This document shows, piece after piece, positions 1 through 6,989 of a stretch of 17,722 nucleotides of DNA (position 1 is the stretch's first letter; the number at the start of each line of letters is the position of its first letter). The notes under the pieces were generated by a model. It made no database searches. It saw nothing but the letters and a program-made list of their open reading frames with translations, and had not been told where the DNA came from. The position numbers and the translations under genes are program-made. This stretch comes from Synechococcales cyanobacterium PMM_0002 (lineage in GTDB: Bacteria; Cyanobacteriota; Cyanobacteriia; Elainellales; Elainellaceae), in contig CASBQX010000376.1 of the NCBI GenBank assembly GCA_949127925.1, positions 1 to 17,722 of the forward strand, written 5' to 3'.

Positions 1-402
1 ATTATTGACAAAGGACTAGTCATTGCCACAGGTACACCCTCAGAGCTGAAAGACGGACTCGGAGGCGATCGCATCACGCTGCGCCTGCGAGAGTTTACCC
101 CGGCTGCCGAAGCAGAGAGCACCAAGGCGATGCTCCAAGCCTTGTCTTTTGTCCAAGATGTGATCATCAACGAAGCCCAGGGCAATTCGCTTAATTTGGT
201 AGTAGAACCGCAAAGCGATGCCCTGCTGACCATTCAGCAAGCCCTAAAAGAGGCCAGATTACCAACGTTTGGCATTTCCCAGTCGCGTCCTAGCCTAGAC
301 GATGTGTACCTGGCCGCTACGGGGCAAACGTTACTCGATGCTGATCTGGCGGCTGTGGCGCTGCGGGATCCCAAAAAAGAGAAAAAACAGAGTATGCGTT
401 AG
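1..402 (+). CDS. ABC transporter ATP-binding protein, C-terminal part (5' end outside window)
   Basis: The frame is open from the first base and ends with TAG at 400-402, leaving about 133 residues of a longer protein. The opening residues IIDKGLVIATGTPSELK match the stretch after the H-loop in DrrA/CcmA-type ABC ATPases (typically IIDxGxIxAxGTPxELK). They are followed by the C-terminal accessory domain that ends in a DDVYLAATGQ-type motif, typical of drug and polysaccharide exporter ATPases. Walker A, the signature motif and Walker B lie upstream of the window, so ATP binding is inferred from the family. The ABC-2 permease gene starts 85 bases downstream on the same strand, so the two probably form one exporter that hydrolyses ATP at the inner face of the cytoplasmic membrane. 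The substrate cannot be told. Confidence 0.88.
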   Translation: MIDKGLVIATGTPSELKDGLGGDRITLRLREFTPAAEAESTKAMLQALSFVQDVIINEAQGNSLNLVVEPQSDALLTIQQALKEARLPTFGISQSRPSLDDVYLAATGQTLLDADLAAVALRDPKKEKKQSMR

Positions 403-487
403 GCTAGTGAGTAAGGTATCTAGCAAATGTGTGTCCTAGCGGAACCGCCTTTAATACGAACGAAATAATACGCAAGGAATGCTACTC

Positions 488-1384
488 ATGAGCCAGACAG
501 TCACCCCGCCCCAGGCAAATCTGGATCAACTGCGTCCGGCTGGAGGCACAGCGGCGATCGCCGCTCAATCGTCAGAATTCAGCGATTTTATCCAAGAAAC
601 AGCAGCGCTGACCAAGCGCCTGTTCATCCAGCTCCAGCGGCGTCCCAGTACGCTAATGGCAGGTTTAATTCAGCCCGTCATGTGGCTCGTGTTATTTGGG
701 GCGCTGTTTCAAAATGTGCCACCGGGGCTATTTGGCGGTAGTGAAAACTATGGGCAGTTCCTAGGCGCAGGGGTGATGGTGTTCACGGCTTTTGGCGGTG
801 CGCTCAACGCCGGGTTGCCCGTCATGTTTGACCGAGAATTTGGGTTCTTAAATCGGTTATTAGTTGCGCCACTGGTCTCCCGCTTTTCAATTGTGGCCGC
901 CTCTGCCATTTTTATTACGACGCTGAGCGTGCTGCAAACCGCGATTATTATTGCGATGAGTGCCTTCTTGGGTGCAGGGTTGCCCGGTCTGCCGGGGTTG
1001 GCTTTAGTCGCAACCATCGTGCTGCTATTGGTGGTAGCCGTCACCGCGATTAGCCTGGGTCTAGCGTTTGCTCTGCCCGGTCACATCGAACTAATCGCCG
1101 TCATTTTCGTCACCAATCTGCCGCTGCTGTTTGCCAGTACGGCTCTGGCTCCGCTCAGCTTTATGCCCAAATGGCTTCAGTGGGTGGCGTCCCTCAATCC
1201 ACTCAGCTATGCCATTGAACCTATCCGCCACATCTACAATCATGCAGACTGGTCGCTAGCCAGTGTGGTGATGCAGACTCCTTTTGCCGATGTAACGCTT
1301 GCAGGGTCGCTACTGGTGCTGGTTGGGTTTGGTGCCGTTGCCTTACTCAGCGTTCGGTCTTTGCTCAGCCGCAGTTTTGCTTGA
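488..1384 (+). CDS. ABC-2 type transporter permease
   Basis: This is a 298-residue integral membrane protein with about six hydrophobic segments, the usual size for DrrB/ABC-2 permeases. The cytosolic N-terminus (about 45 residues) is followed by the first span (GLIQPVMWLVLFGALF) and by the family signature around FDREFGFLNRLLVAP, a cytosolic coupling region. The later LxPLSFMPxWLQWxxxLNPLSYxIEPIRH stretch is typical of the ABC-2 C-terminal half. An ATG lies at both 479 and 488. I prefer 488 because AAGGA at 474-478 is nine bases upstream of it, whereas it directly abuts the 479 codon. It follows its ATPase partner by 85 bases, so one transcript is likely. Substrate unknown: drug, lipid or glycan export are all possible. 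Confidence 0.9.
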   Translation: MSQTVTPPQANLDQLRPAGGTAAIAAQSSEFSDFIQETAALTKRLFIQLQRRPSTLMAGLIQPVMWLVLFGALFQNVPPGLFGGSENYGQFLGAGVMVFTAFGGALNAGLPVMFDREFGFLNRLLVAPLVSRFSIVAASAIFITTLSVLQTAIIIAMSAFLGAGLPGLPGLALVATIVLLLVVAVTAISLGLAFALPGHIELIAVIFVTNLPLLFASTALAPLSFMPKWLQWVASLNPLSYAIEPIRHIYNHADWSLASVVMQTPFADVTLAGSLLVLVGFGAVALLSVRSLLSRSFA

Positions 1385-1389
1385 GAGCT

Positions 1390-1410
1390 GAACCAGGCCG
1401 GGCTAGGTTC
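1390..1410 (+). terminator. Possible hairpin just after the ABC permease gene
   Basis: GAACC at 1390-1394 pairs with GGTTC at 1406-1410, and an inner three-pair stem closes a CGG loop. TTGAG (1381-1385) and CTCAA (1417-1421) could extend the fold outward. There is no U-run after it, so it may be a weak or factor-assisted terminator, or a 3' stabilising stem, rather than a classical intrinsic terminator. Confidence 0.3.
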
Positions 1411-1499
1411 GCTACACTCAAAGATGCAGGAGCAATTCTTGTCGTTGCTTCGTCGTGATGTAGGGATACATTTCGTCTGCTGCTAACCTCAAAAAAATT

Positions 1500-1844
1500 A
1501 TGAAACTACCTGTTTTAGCTGGAATTGGTCTGTTGTCGGTGCTGTCGCTGGCCACAATTCAACCCGTCAGTGCCCAATCGGCGACTGATTTGAATCAAGG
1601 GTCTGCCAACGAAGAGTCGAGCGACTTGTTTTCCGAGCGTGACAATGCTGGCGTCAATAGCATTCTGGACTTAATCCACAACGCCCAGTTTGGCAGCATT
1701 CGCACTCAAGAACAGTTCCGTCAAGATCAAGAGCAAAATATCAACTCTGCGGCTCAAGAATTTCGCAATCGCCAGCAGCAGCTGCTGCGTCAGTCGCAGG
1801 ATGCCAGTACGCCAACCACACCTGCTCCTTCCCAGCAAAATTAG
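1500..1844 (+). CDS. Small secreted Gln-rich protein of unknown function
   Basis: This 114-residue protein has a clear N-terminal signal peptide: MK, then a hydrophobic core at about residues 4-20, then PVSAQS with likely cleavage after VSA (residue 25). The mature part is polar and acidic at first. It then carries an NSILDLIHNAQFG segment (about 53-65) and a Gln/Arg-rich helix (about 68-100, rich in EQFRQDQEQN and RNRQQQLLRQ), and ends in a Thr/Pro-rich tail. No catalytic motif is visible. It is probably periplasmic, lumenal or exported. No Shine-Dalgarno is seen before the ATG; the leader is A-rich. It lies 22 bases before the DUF924 gene on the same strand, so the two may be co-transcribed. 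I do not recognise a named family, but small secreted proteins of this build are common in cyanobacteria. Confidence 0.75.
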   Translation: MKLPVLAGIGLLSVLSLATIQPVSAQSATDLNQGSANEESSDLFSERDNAGVNSILDLIHNAQFGSIRTQEQFRQDQEQNINSAAQEFRNRQQQLLRQSQDASTPTTPAPSQQN

Positions 1845-1866
1845 AGATTCCTCTTAGGCCGCTGCT

Positions 1867-2451
1867 ATGTCTCATGCCCAGGATATTTTGCGATTCTGGT
1901 TTGGAGAACCACAGACCAATGACGCCGCCTATGCCCAACGGCGATCGCTGTGGTTTGGCAAACGGGCTGAGACCGATCAGATCATTCGCGATCGCTTCCT
2001 AGGACTGCATCGTCGAGCAGCGGCAGGCGAGCTTGACCACTGGCAAGACAATGCGGCAAGCTGCTTGGCGCTAATCGTGCTGCTGGATCAGTTTTCTCGC
2101 AATCTGTTCAGGGCCAGTCCCAAGGCGTTTGAGACAGATGCAAAGGTATTAGCAGTGGCCAAAGAGGCGATCGCCCTTGGCTTTGACCAGCAGCAACCAT
2201 TCGTAGAACGACTGTTTATGTACTTGCCGCTAGAGCATAGCGAACACCTCGACGATCAGCAGCGATGCGTTGAGCTGATGCAGCAGCTGGCGATCGCCGA
2301 TCTTGAACTGGCCGACTGCTACGAGTATGCCGTTCGCCACTTCAAGGTAATTCAGGAATTTGGGCGGTTTCCTCACCGCAATGCTGTGCTCGGGCGCGGA
2401 ACTACGCCTGCTGAAGCCGAATTTCTCAAGCAGCCCGGTTCGTCTTTTTAA
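1867..2451 (+). CDS. DUF924 family protein
   Basis: This 194-residue soluble protein matches the DUF924 pattern. The N-terminus IL-FWFGE is followed by WFGKRAETDQIIRDRF, the central LIVLLDQFSRNLFRASPKAFETD block, then LPLEHSE and a C-terminal RHFKVIQEFGRFPHRNAVLGR block. These are the conserved stretches of the family and the length is normal. The fold is predicted to be all-helical and TPR-like. The biochemical role is unknown and I do not assign one. The ATG at 1867 follows the previous gene by 22 bases. The last two bases of its TAA stop are the first two bases of the 38-bp palindrome that separates it from ftsH. Confidence 0.88.
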   Translation: MSHAQDILRFWFGEPQTNDAAYAQRRSLWFGKRAETDQIIRDRFLGLHRRAAAGELDHWQDNAASCLALIVLLDQFSRNLFRASPKAFETDAKVLAVAKEAIALGFDQQQPFVERLFMYLPLEHSEHLDDQQRCVELMQQLAIADLELADCYEYAVRHFKVIQEFGRFPHRNAVLGRGTTPAEAEFLKQPGSSF

Positions 2452-2487
2452 CCCGTAGAGACGCGATTAATCGCGTCTCTACGGGTT
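2450..2487. repeat. Perfect 38-bp intergenic palindrome, probable bidirectional terminator
   Basis: The arm AACCCGTAGAGACGCGATT (2450-2468) is followed at once by its exact reverse complement (2469-2487), giving 19 pairs with no spacer. It fills the 41-bp gap between two convergent genes (stops at 2451 and 2493). It could end transcription from both sides: T-rich sequence (TTT at 2486-2488 on +, TTAAAAAGACG on -) flanks it, though no long U-run does. The core GTAGAGACGCGATTAATCGC resembles a palindromic repeat I know as frequent in cyanobacterial intergenic spaces, so it may be one copy of a dispersed family. Confidence 0.75.
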
Positions 2488-2492
2488 TACGT

Positions 2493-4427
2493 CTAGATCT
2501 TTTGCCCAACGAGCTGCTGCTCGGCAGAAGAGGTATACTCGGCAACAACTTGGCGAAACTGATCGCCCTCGATCGTTTCTTGCTCTAGCAGCAGTTCTAC
2601 CAGCCGATCGACCGCTATGCGATTTTCCCGAATTAAGCGACGGGCTTCTTCATAGCAGGTAAAGACAATCGTTCGCACCTGATGGTCAATTTTGACGGCC
2701 ATCTCATTGGAATATTCAACCGATTGCCCCATCAAATCTCGACCCAGGAAGATTTCACCACCCGATCGCTCTAATGCCAGTGGCCCCAGTTCAGACATGC
2801 CATAGCGGGTAACCATGCGGCGAGCATAGTCTGCCACTGCTTGAATGTCTCCGGTGGCTCCCTGCGTCACCTCATCATGGCCAAACACTTCTTCTTCAGA
2901 GGCGCGACCACCCAAATAAATTTTGATGTTGTCCAAAATTCTGGAGCGGCTCTCTAGCCCAAAGTCGCTGTCTTCGCTGGGCACGGGTTTGGCAAAGCCA
3001 CCAATGCCGCCTGAGCGCGGGATAATGGTGACCTTATCCAATGGGTCTGTATTGGGGAGCAGCGTCATCAGCAGGGCATGGCCAATTTCGTGGTACGCAA
3101 TCAGTCGCTTTTTCTTGCTGTCCATCAATGGATTGAGCTTGAGTCCAATCGTGACGCGGTCAATGGCATCGTCAATTTCTAGCGGGGTTAGGGCTTCTTT
3201 GCGGCGGCGAGCCGTCAGAATTGCGGCCTCGTTTAGCATATTGGCCAGGTCTGCTCCCGAAAACCCAGGGGTACGGCGGGCGATCGCCTCTAACGAAATT
3301 TCTGGCGCTAGCTTTTTGTTGCGGGCATGAACTTTCAGAATCCCTAAGCGCCCCTGGTAGCTGGGCAAATCGACCATCACCTGGCGGTCAAACCGACCAG
3401 GACGCAGCAAGGCCGAATCCAACACATCAGGCCGATTCGTGGCCGCAATGATAATGATGCCAGCGTTGCCTTCAAAGCCGTCCATTTCGGTGAGTAGCTG
3501 GTTCAGGGTCTGTTCTCGCTCGTCGTTGCCACCGCCAATCCCCGTTCCCCGCTGCCGCCCAACCGCATCAATTTCATCAATAAAGATAATGCAGGGTGCG
3601 TTTTCTTTTGCCTTTTTGAACAGGTCGCGAACGCGAGAAGCCCCGACGCCCACAAACATTTCAACAAACTCAGAGCCAGAAATACTGAAAAACGGCACAC
3701 CTGCTTCTCCGGCGATCGCCTTTGCTAACAGTGTTTTTCCGGTTCCTGGCGGTCCCACCAGCAGCACGCCCTTAGGAATCTTTGCGCCCACTGCCGTAAA
3801 TTTCTCTGGTTTCTTGAGGAAGGTTACAACTTCTTGGAGTTCTTCCTTGGCTTCCTCAATCCCGGCTACATCATCAAACATGACGCCGGTCTTGGCTTCC
3901 ATCATGAAGCGCGCCCGCGATTTGCCGAAACTCATCGCCTGCCCTGAGGCATTGCCCGAGCGGCGCAACACCATCAGCAGTCCCCCAATCAGTAGGAATG
4001 CCAGGAGCGCATGCGTTAACAGCCAGGTGGCGGCGCTGCCATCGGCGGTGGGTTGGGCATCTAGATCAACATTGTTAGCGCGGGCAGCTTCAATCAGCGG
4101 CTGGTTATTGCGATCGTCTGCAAAGAGTGCCACCTCTTGAGGGGTGGAATTGCGCTCTTTGAGATAAACCTGAGCCACACCGCGAGCCGTATCTAATTCA
4201 ATTTTATTAACCTGCCCCTCTTCAATTTTCTCCAGCAAACCGCTGTATGAGAGAGGCTCTTGCGCTTTTGTCGTTTGTGTCAATGCCGGAGCACTTACAA
4301 GTACACCCTGAAGCATGAGCCAGACAGCGGTAAGCGCGCCTGTTGCCGCAGAACCTGTTGCCCGCGAGTGCCGAACCTTGCCAGCTTGACCCTGCTCTAT
4401 CAGCGATTTCTTCTGAGAATCATTCAT
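2493..4427 (-). CDS. ftsH: ATP-dependent zinc metalloprotease FtsH
   Basis: This 644-residue AAA+ membrane protease degrades damaged membrane proteins. In cyanobacteria, FtsH hexamers act in photosystem II repair and in other quality control. Layout: TM1 at about 31-48, an intermembrane/lumenal domain at about 55-133, and TM2 at about 135-153. The AAA module has Walker A GPPGTGKT (225-232), Walker B IIFIDEID (280-287) and the second region of homology with RPGRFDR (342-348). The M41 peptidase domain has the zinc motif HEIGH (446-450) and the likely third ligand Asp527 in TGDIQA. All key residues are present, so it should be active. The length is slightly above the usual 610-630 because of a polar 25-residue N-terminal extension. 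The ATG at 4427 has AGGG about nine bases upstream. Cyanobacteria carry several FtsH paralogues and I cannot assign which this is. Confidence 0.97.
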   Translation of the reverse strand: MNDSQKKSLIEQGQAGKVRHSRATGSAATGALTAVWLMLQGVLVSAPALTQTTKAQEPLSYSGLLEKIEEGQVNKIELDTARGVAQVYLKERNSTPQEVALFADDRNNQPLIEAARANNVDLDAQPTADGSAATWLLTHALLAFLLIGGLLMVLRRSGNASGQAMSFGKSRARFMMEAKTGVMFDDVAGIEEAKEELQEVVTFLKKPEKFTAVGAKIPKGVLLVGPPGTGKTLLAKAIAGEAGVPFFSISGSEFVEMFVGVGASRVRDLFKKAKENAPCIIFIDEIDAVGRQRGTGIGGGNDEREQTLNQLLTEMDGFEGNAGIIIIAATNRPDVLDSALLRPGRFDRQVMVDLPSYQGRLGILKVHARNKKLAPEISLEAIARRTPGFSGADLANMLNEAAILTARRRKEALTPLEIDDAIDRVTIGLKLNPLMDSKKKRLIAYHEIGHALLMTLLPNTDPLDKVTIIPRSGGIGGFAKPVPSEDSDFGLESRSRILDNIKIYLGGRASEEEVFGHDEVTQGATGDIQAVADYARRMVTRYGMSELGPLALERSGGEIFLGRDLMGQSVEYSNEMAVKIDHQVRTIVFTCYEEARRLIRENRIAVDRLVELLLEQETIEGDQFRQVVAEYTSSAEQQLVGQKI

Positions 4428-4802
4428 ATCAAACTGCCCTTTTCGGCTCCTAAGCCCAACCTGTTGTACTACGGGTTTTAGTAGATGTTTGCGTTGCCAA
4501 GCGGCTTGAATCTATTGAGAAACGTTAAAGATCGAAGAAGCAAATTGATCTACAACATCAAGTAATGACAACGCCCACGCCTTTGTGCACCTTGGTCTGT
4601 ATGCGCCCTCACACGGTTGCATCTTACAAACTAGTGTAACCTTCCTTATCCTAACCATTCTCACCAGAGAACGCGTAGGACACGAGGTGTGTTTGCGCTC
4701 TAAAAAAGCTTAGATAAACTCATAACGAGTTCGTTTTAATGCTATACTCATCAACATATCAGAGTAAACTTCTCATCAACTAGATTTTGGAATAGTCTCA
4801 TC
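4428..4802. other. Divergent intergenic region between ftsH and FMN reductase gene
   Basis: These 375 bases carry the leaders of both divergent genes. On the plus strand an extended -10 promoter is visible near 4740. On the minus strand I find no convincing -35/-10 pair for ftsH; TAGATT (minus, 4514-4509) is only a weak -10 with no good -35. No ORF of note, tRNA or strong hairpin was seen. Confidence 0.6.
4740..4748 (+). promoter_or_regulatory. Candidate extended -10 promoter for the FMN reductase gene
   Basis: TGCTATACT at 4740-4748 combines a TGn extension with TATACT, a five-of-six match to the sigma-70 -10 box. No good -35 hexamer sits at the usual 16-18 bases upstream, which fits an extended -10 promoter. 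Transcription would start near 4755, giving a leader of about 48 bases before the ATG at 4803. Confidence 0.4.
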
Positions 4803-5372
4803 ATGGTCAAAATTGTTGGAATTGGCGGCAGTCTGCGACCAGACTCCTACAGCCAAAAGGCATTGGCGATCGCCACTCAGCGGATCGAAACATTAGGTGC
4901 AACGGTAGAAATCCTAGACTTGCGAACCATGACCCTGCCGTTTTGCGATGGCGGGGATGATTACGCCGCGTATCCCGACGTTGCCAAATTACGCCAAGCG
5001 GTAAAACAAGCAGACGGCTTGATTTTGGCCACACCCGAGTATCACGGCAGTGTGAGCGGCGTGCTCAAAAACGCCTTAGACTTAATGAGCTTTGACGAAC
5101 TGTCCGATAAAGTTACAGGACTAATCAGCGTTTTAGGCGGCCAATCTAACAGTAATGCCCTCAATGATCTGCGCGTCATTCTGCGGTGGGTGCATGGCTG
5201 GGTGATCCCCGAGCAAATTGCAGTGGGTCAAGCCTGGAAAGCGTTTGACGCCAACGGCAACTTGGTAGATGAAGCCCTCTCTAAGCGGTTTGACCAGTTT
5301 GCCCAGAGCCTGCTGCAAAATACCCAAAAACTGCGGGGCGTTCCAGCATCGGCTAGTGTTCAAGCGAGCTAG
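4803..5372 (+). CDS. NADPH-dependent FMN reductase family protein
   Basis: This 189-residue cytosolic flavoprotein has the flavodoxin-like fold. After the first beta strand, GSLRPDSYS (9-17) forms the FMN phosphate-binding loop. ATPEYHGSVSGVLKNALD (76-93) is the family signature (typically PEYNxSxxGxLKNALD), and VLGGQSNSNAL follows strand 4. The length is typical of the SsuE/azoreductase/chromate reductase group. The reaction is transfer of reducing equivalents from NAD(P)H to FMN, a quinone or an azo compound; the true acceptor cannot be read from sequence. It is transcribed divergently from ftsH and converges on the hydroxylase gene. The ribosome binding site is weak. Confidence 0.9.
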   Translation: MVKIVGIGGSLRPDSYSQKALAIATQRIETLGATVEILDLRTMTLPFCDGGDDYAAYPDVAKLRQAVKQADGLILATPEYHGSVSGVLKNALDLMSFDELSDKVTGLISVLGGQSNSNALNDLRVILRWVHGWVIPEQIAVGQAWKAFDANGNLVDEALSKRFDQFAQSLLQNTQKLRGVPASASVQAS

Positions 5373-5390
5373 CTTGAGCTGCGTCTTCGC

Positions 5391-5432
5391 CTGCAAACAC
5401 CTGTCTGCAAACATCTGCCTGCAAATATCTTT
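5391..5432. repeat. Three imperfect 14-bp tandem repeats in a convergent gap
   Basis: The units are CTGCAAACACCTGT (5391-5404), CTGCAAACATCTGC (5405-5418) and CTGCAAATATCTTT (5419-5432). They fill most of the 63-bp space between two convergent genes. The function is unknown; this is probably replication slippage. Confidence 0.6.
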
Positions 5433-5435
5433 CCG

Positions 5436-6296
5436 TCACGGGCTGTCTTGTAAGGAGGCCAAATTGGCATCTACCAGCCGTTCATAGGTTGGGTCATGAG
5501 TTCCTAGTACCTTATCCCAAAAGGTAAAATATAGACCGTAGTGGTAGGTGTAGCGGCGGTGGTGGATCAGATGGTGCGTTGAACCAATACAGAATTGACC
5601 TAGCCAAGCCCGCAAAGCTGACGGCGGAAAGTGATCAAGCCCTAAATGATTGATCACTGACCATATAGTCATGGTCATAATGATCCCTAGCAGGGTAATG
5701 AAATGCAGCGGGATGACGAAGACTACACCGATTAAAAATAGCGCTTGAGCCAGAGCCTCCAGCGGATCAAAGGCAAACGATGTCCAAGGCGTTGGATCGC
5801 CAGAGCGATGGTGCCCCTGGTGCAAGTGCTTAAACAGCCGGGGGTGATGAAACAGCCGATGGATGAAATAAAAGTACGTATCTTGCAGGATCAGAACGGC
5901 AATGAAGCTAACTCCCAAATACCACCAGCCATGCTGCGGCAGGTTGGAATAAAGACGCGTTTCTCCTAAGTCGTAGGCGGAAACGATCAGGGCTGCACAG
6001 AGAGCAAAAATGACAGCTGAGACAATCGATAAGCGAATATCTCTACGGATCGAGCGACTCACAGGAGGTTTGAGGTGCAGTCCTTGGCGCATCAGCAATG
6101 GTTTAAAGACCCGATGAAGCAGGATATGGGTGCCGCCTGCAATTAGAAAGTAGCGGACAAGGATGATCCCAAATAAGGCAAATCCATAGAACCAAAATGA
6201 GTGCTCCATGAATTCATTACTCTCCTCTGTGAGGGTAGAAGCTGGGCTACTAAACACCTCTACTAAAAACTCTAGAATTAAAAATAAAGATTGCAA
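5436..6296 (-). CDS. Sterol desaturase / fatty acid hydroxylase family membrane protein
   Basis: This is a di-iron membrane oxygenase of the fatty acid hydroxylase superfamily. The histidine boxes are HRLFH (146-150), HLHQGHH (157-163) and THHLIHHRR (240-248), and a further His pair lies in NHLGLDH (216-222). Four or five hydrophobic segments precede and surround them, so it is an integral membrane enzyme that would hydroxylate or desaturate a lipid or carotenoid with O2; the substrate is unknown. The frame begins at TTG 6296, with GGAG five bases upstream. An internal ATG (6209, MEHSFWFYG) has GAGGAG about 12 bases upstream and is a real alternative that gives 257 residues. The gene is convergent with the FMN reductase gene. 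Confidence 0.88.
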   Translation of the reverse strand: MQSLFLILEFLVEVFSSPASTLTEESNEFMEHSFWFYGFALFGIILVRYFLIAGGTHILLHRVFKPLLMRQGLHLKPPVSRSIRRDIRLSIVSAVIFALCAALIVSAYDLGETRLYSNLPQHGWWYLGVSFIAVLILQDTYFYFIHRLFHHPRLFKHLHQGHHRSGDPTPWTSFAFDPLEALAQALFLIGVVFVIPLHFITLLGIIMTMTIWSVINHLGLDHFPPSALRAWLGQFCIGSTHHLIHHRRYTYHYGLYFTFWDKVLGTHDPTYERLVDANLASLQDSP

Positions 6297-6495
6297 GAAA
6301 TCTCCAAAGAAGTGCGGGAAACCCCAGAATAAACCCTCACATAAAAATCCAGCGAGTTCTTTTGGAGCTGCACTGGATTAAACCCAATTTTTGGTTTTTG
6401 AAATCGAAAGGCTTACCTGGGAAAAATTGCCTGTAGACTGTCAACCTCAAAGCTTTTGGCTTGTTCTTGAATAAAAACAGCTGTCTTACCCTGGA

Positions 6496-6681
6496 CTAGG
6501 TAGGCGTTTCTTGCAAGCAAACCGGATCGACATAGTAGCAGGTGGCTTGATCTTGACAGATTAAAGCCCAGCCAGATGAATCAATTTCGATCAACTGATA
6601 AACGGTATCTTGAATGAAGGAGCCTTTGTGATTGCGAGTATCAGGATCTACTCTAATGTAGTATACATCAGGGGTAATCAT
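6496..6681 (-). CDS. Small conserved-looking hypothetical protein (61 aa)
   Basis: This 61-residue soluble protein opens with MITPDVYYIRVDPDTRN. The middle reads QDTVYQLIEIDSSGWALI and the end CYYVDPVCLQ. The alternation of hydrophobic and polar residues suggests a small beta-rich domain. Three cysteines (two in CQDQATC, one in PVC) are seen. The start is well supported: AAGGA lies seven bases before the ATG, and TACAAT (minus, 6722-6717) is a plausible -10 box about 40 bases upstream. No membrane segment or signal peptide is present. I do not know its function. It is separated from the hydroxylase gene by about 200 bases and is probably its own transcription unit. Confidence 0.6.
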   Translation of the reverse strand: MITPDVYYIRVDPDTRNHKGSFIQDTVYQLIEIDSSGWALICQDQATCYYVDPVCLQETPT

Positions 6682-6989
6682 GTCTCAGTCCTTGGGTATT
6701 AAACGGGTTTAGAACTATTGTAAGAATTGTTCCGAAAGCCTTGCTCTAATCCCTGGAAAGATACAGATGCTTTTGCCGTAGCAATACAAATAACTTATCT
6801 TCTATATCTTCTCAATTAAATTAATCTTATCACTAATTCATCAATGCTTTGTTAAGTTAACTAAACGAAGAACAAATCAACCCAGCTGTTGAAGTCGATT
6901 TTCTTCAACAGCTGGATTTCTTACCTGCTCTAGACGACCCCATGCGGCGCATGAGGCTAAGTTGAGAATGGGCGATAAAGAGGTGATGC
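6682..6989. other. AT-rich intergenic region with a terminator
   Basis: This gap of 308 bases lies between the 61-aa gene and the sugar-nucleotide pyrophosphorylase gene, both on the minus strand. It holds the Shine-Dalgarno and a -10-like box of the small gene, an AT-rich stretch at about 6780-6850, and the strong terminator hairpin at 6882-6915. No coding region was recognised in it. Confidence 0.6.
6882..6915 (-). terminator. Strong hairpin terminator downstream of the pyrophosphorylase gene
   Basis: CCAGCTGTTGAAG (6882-6894) is perfectly complementary to CTTCAACAGCTGG (6903-6915), with an 8-base loop. Read on the minus strand, the stem is followed by the T-rich sequence GTTGATTTGTTCTTCGTTT. 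It lies about 75 bases past the stop of the minus-strand gene ending at 6990, as expected for its terminator. Confidence 0.7.

Noticed and set aside
3439..4140. Long plus-strand open frame of 233 codons
   Set aside because: It lies wholly antisense to ftsH, whose motifs are complete; the frame is a by-product of its codon use.
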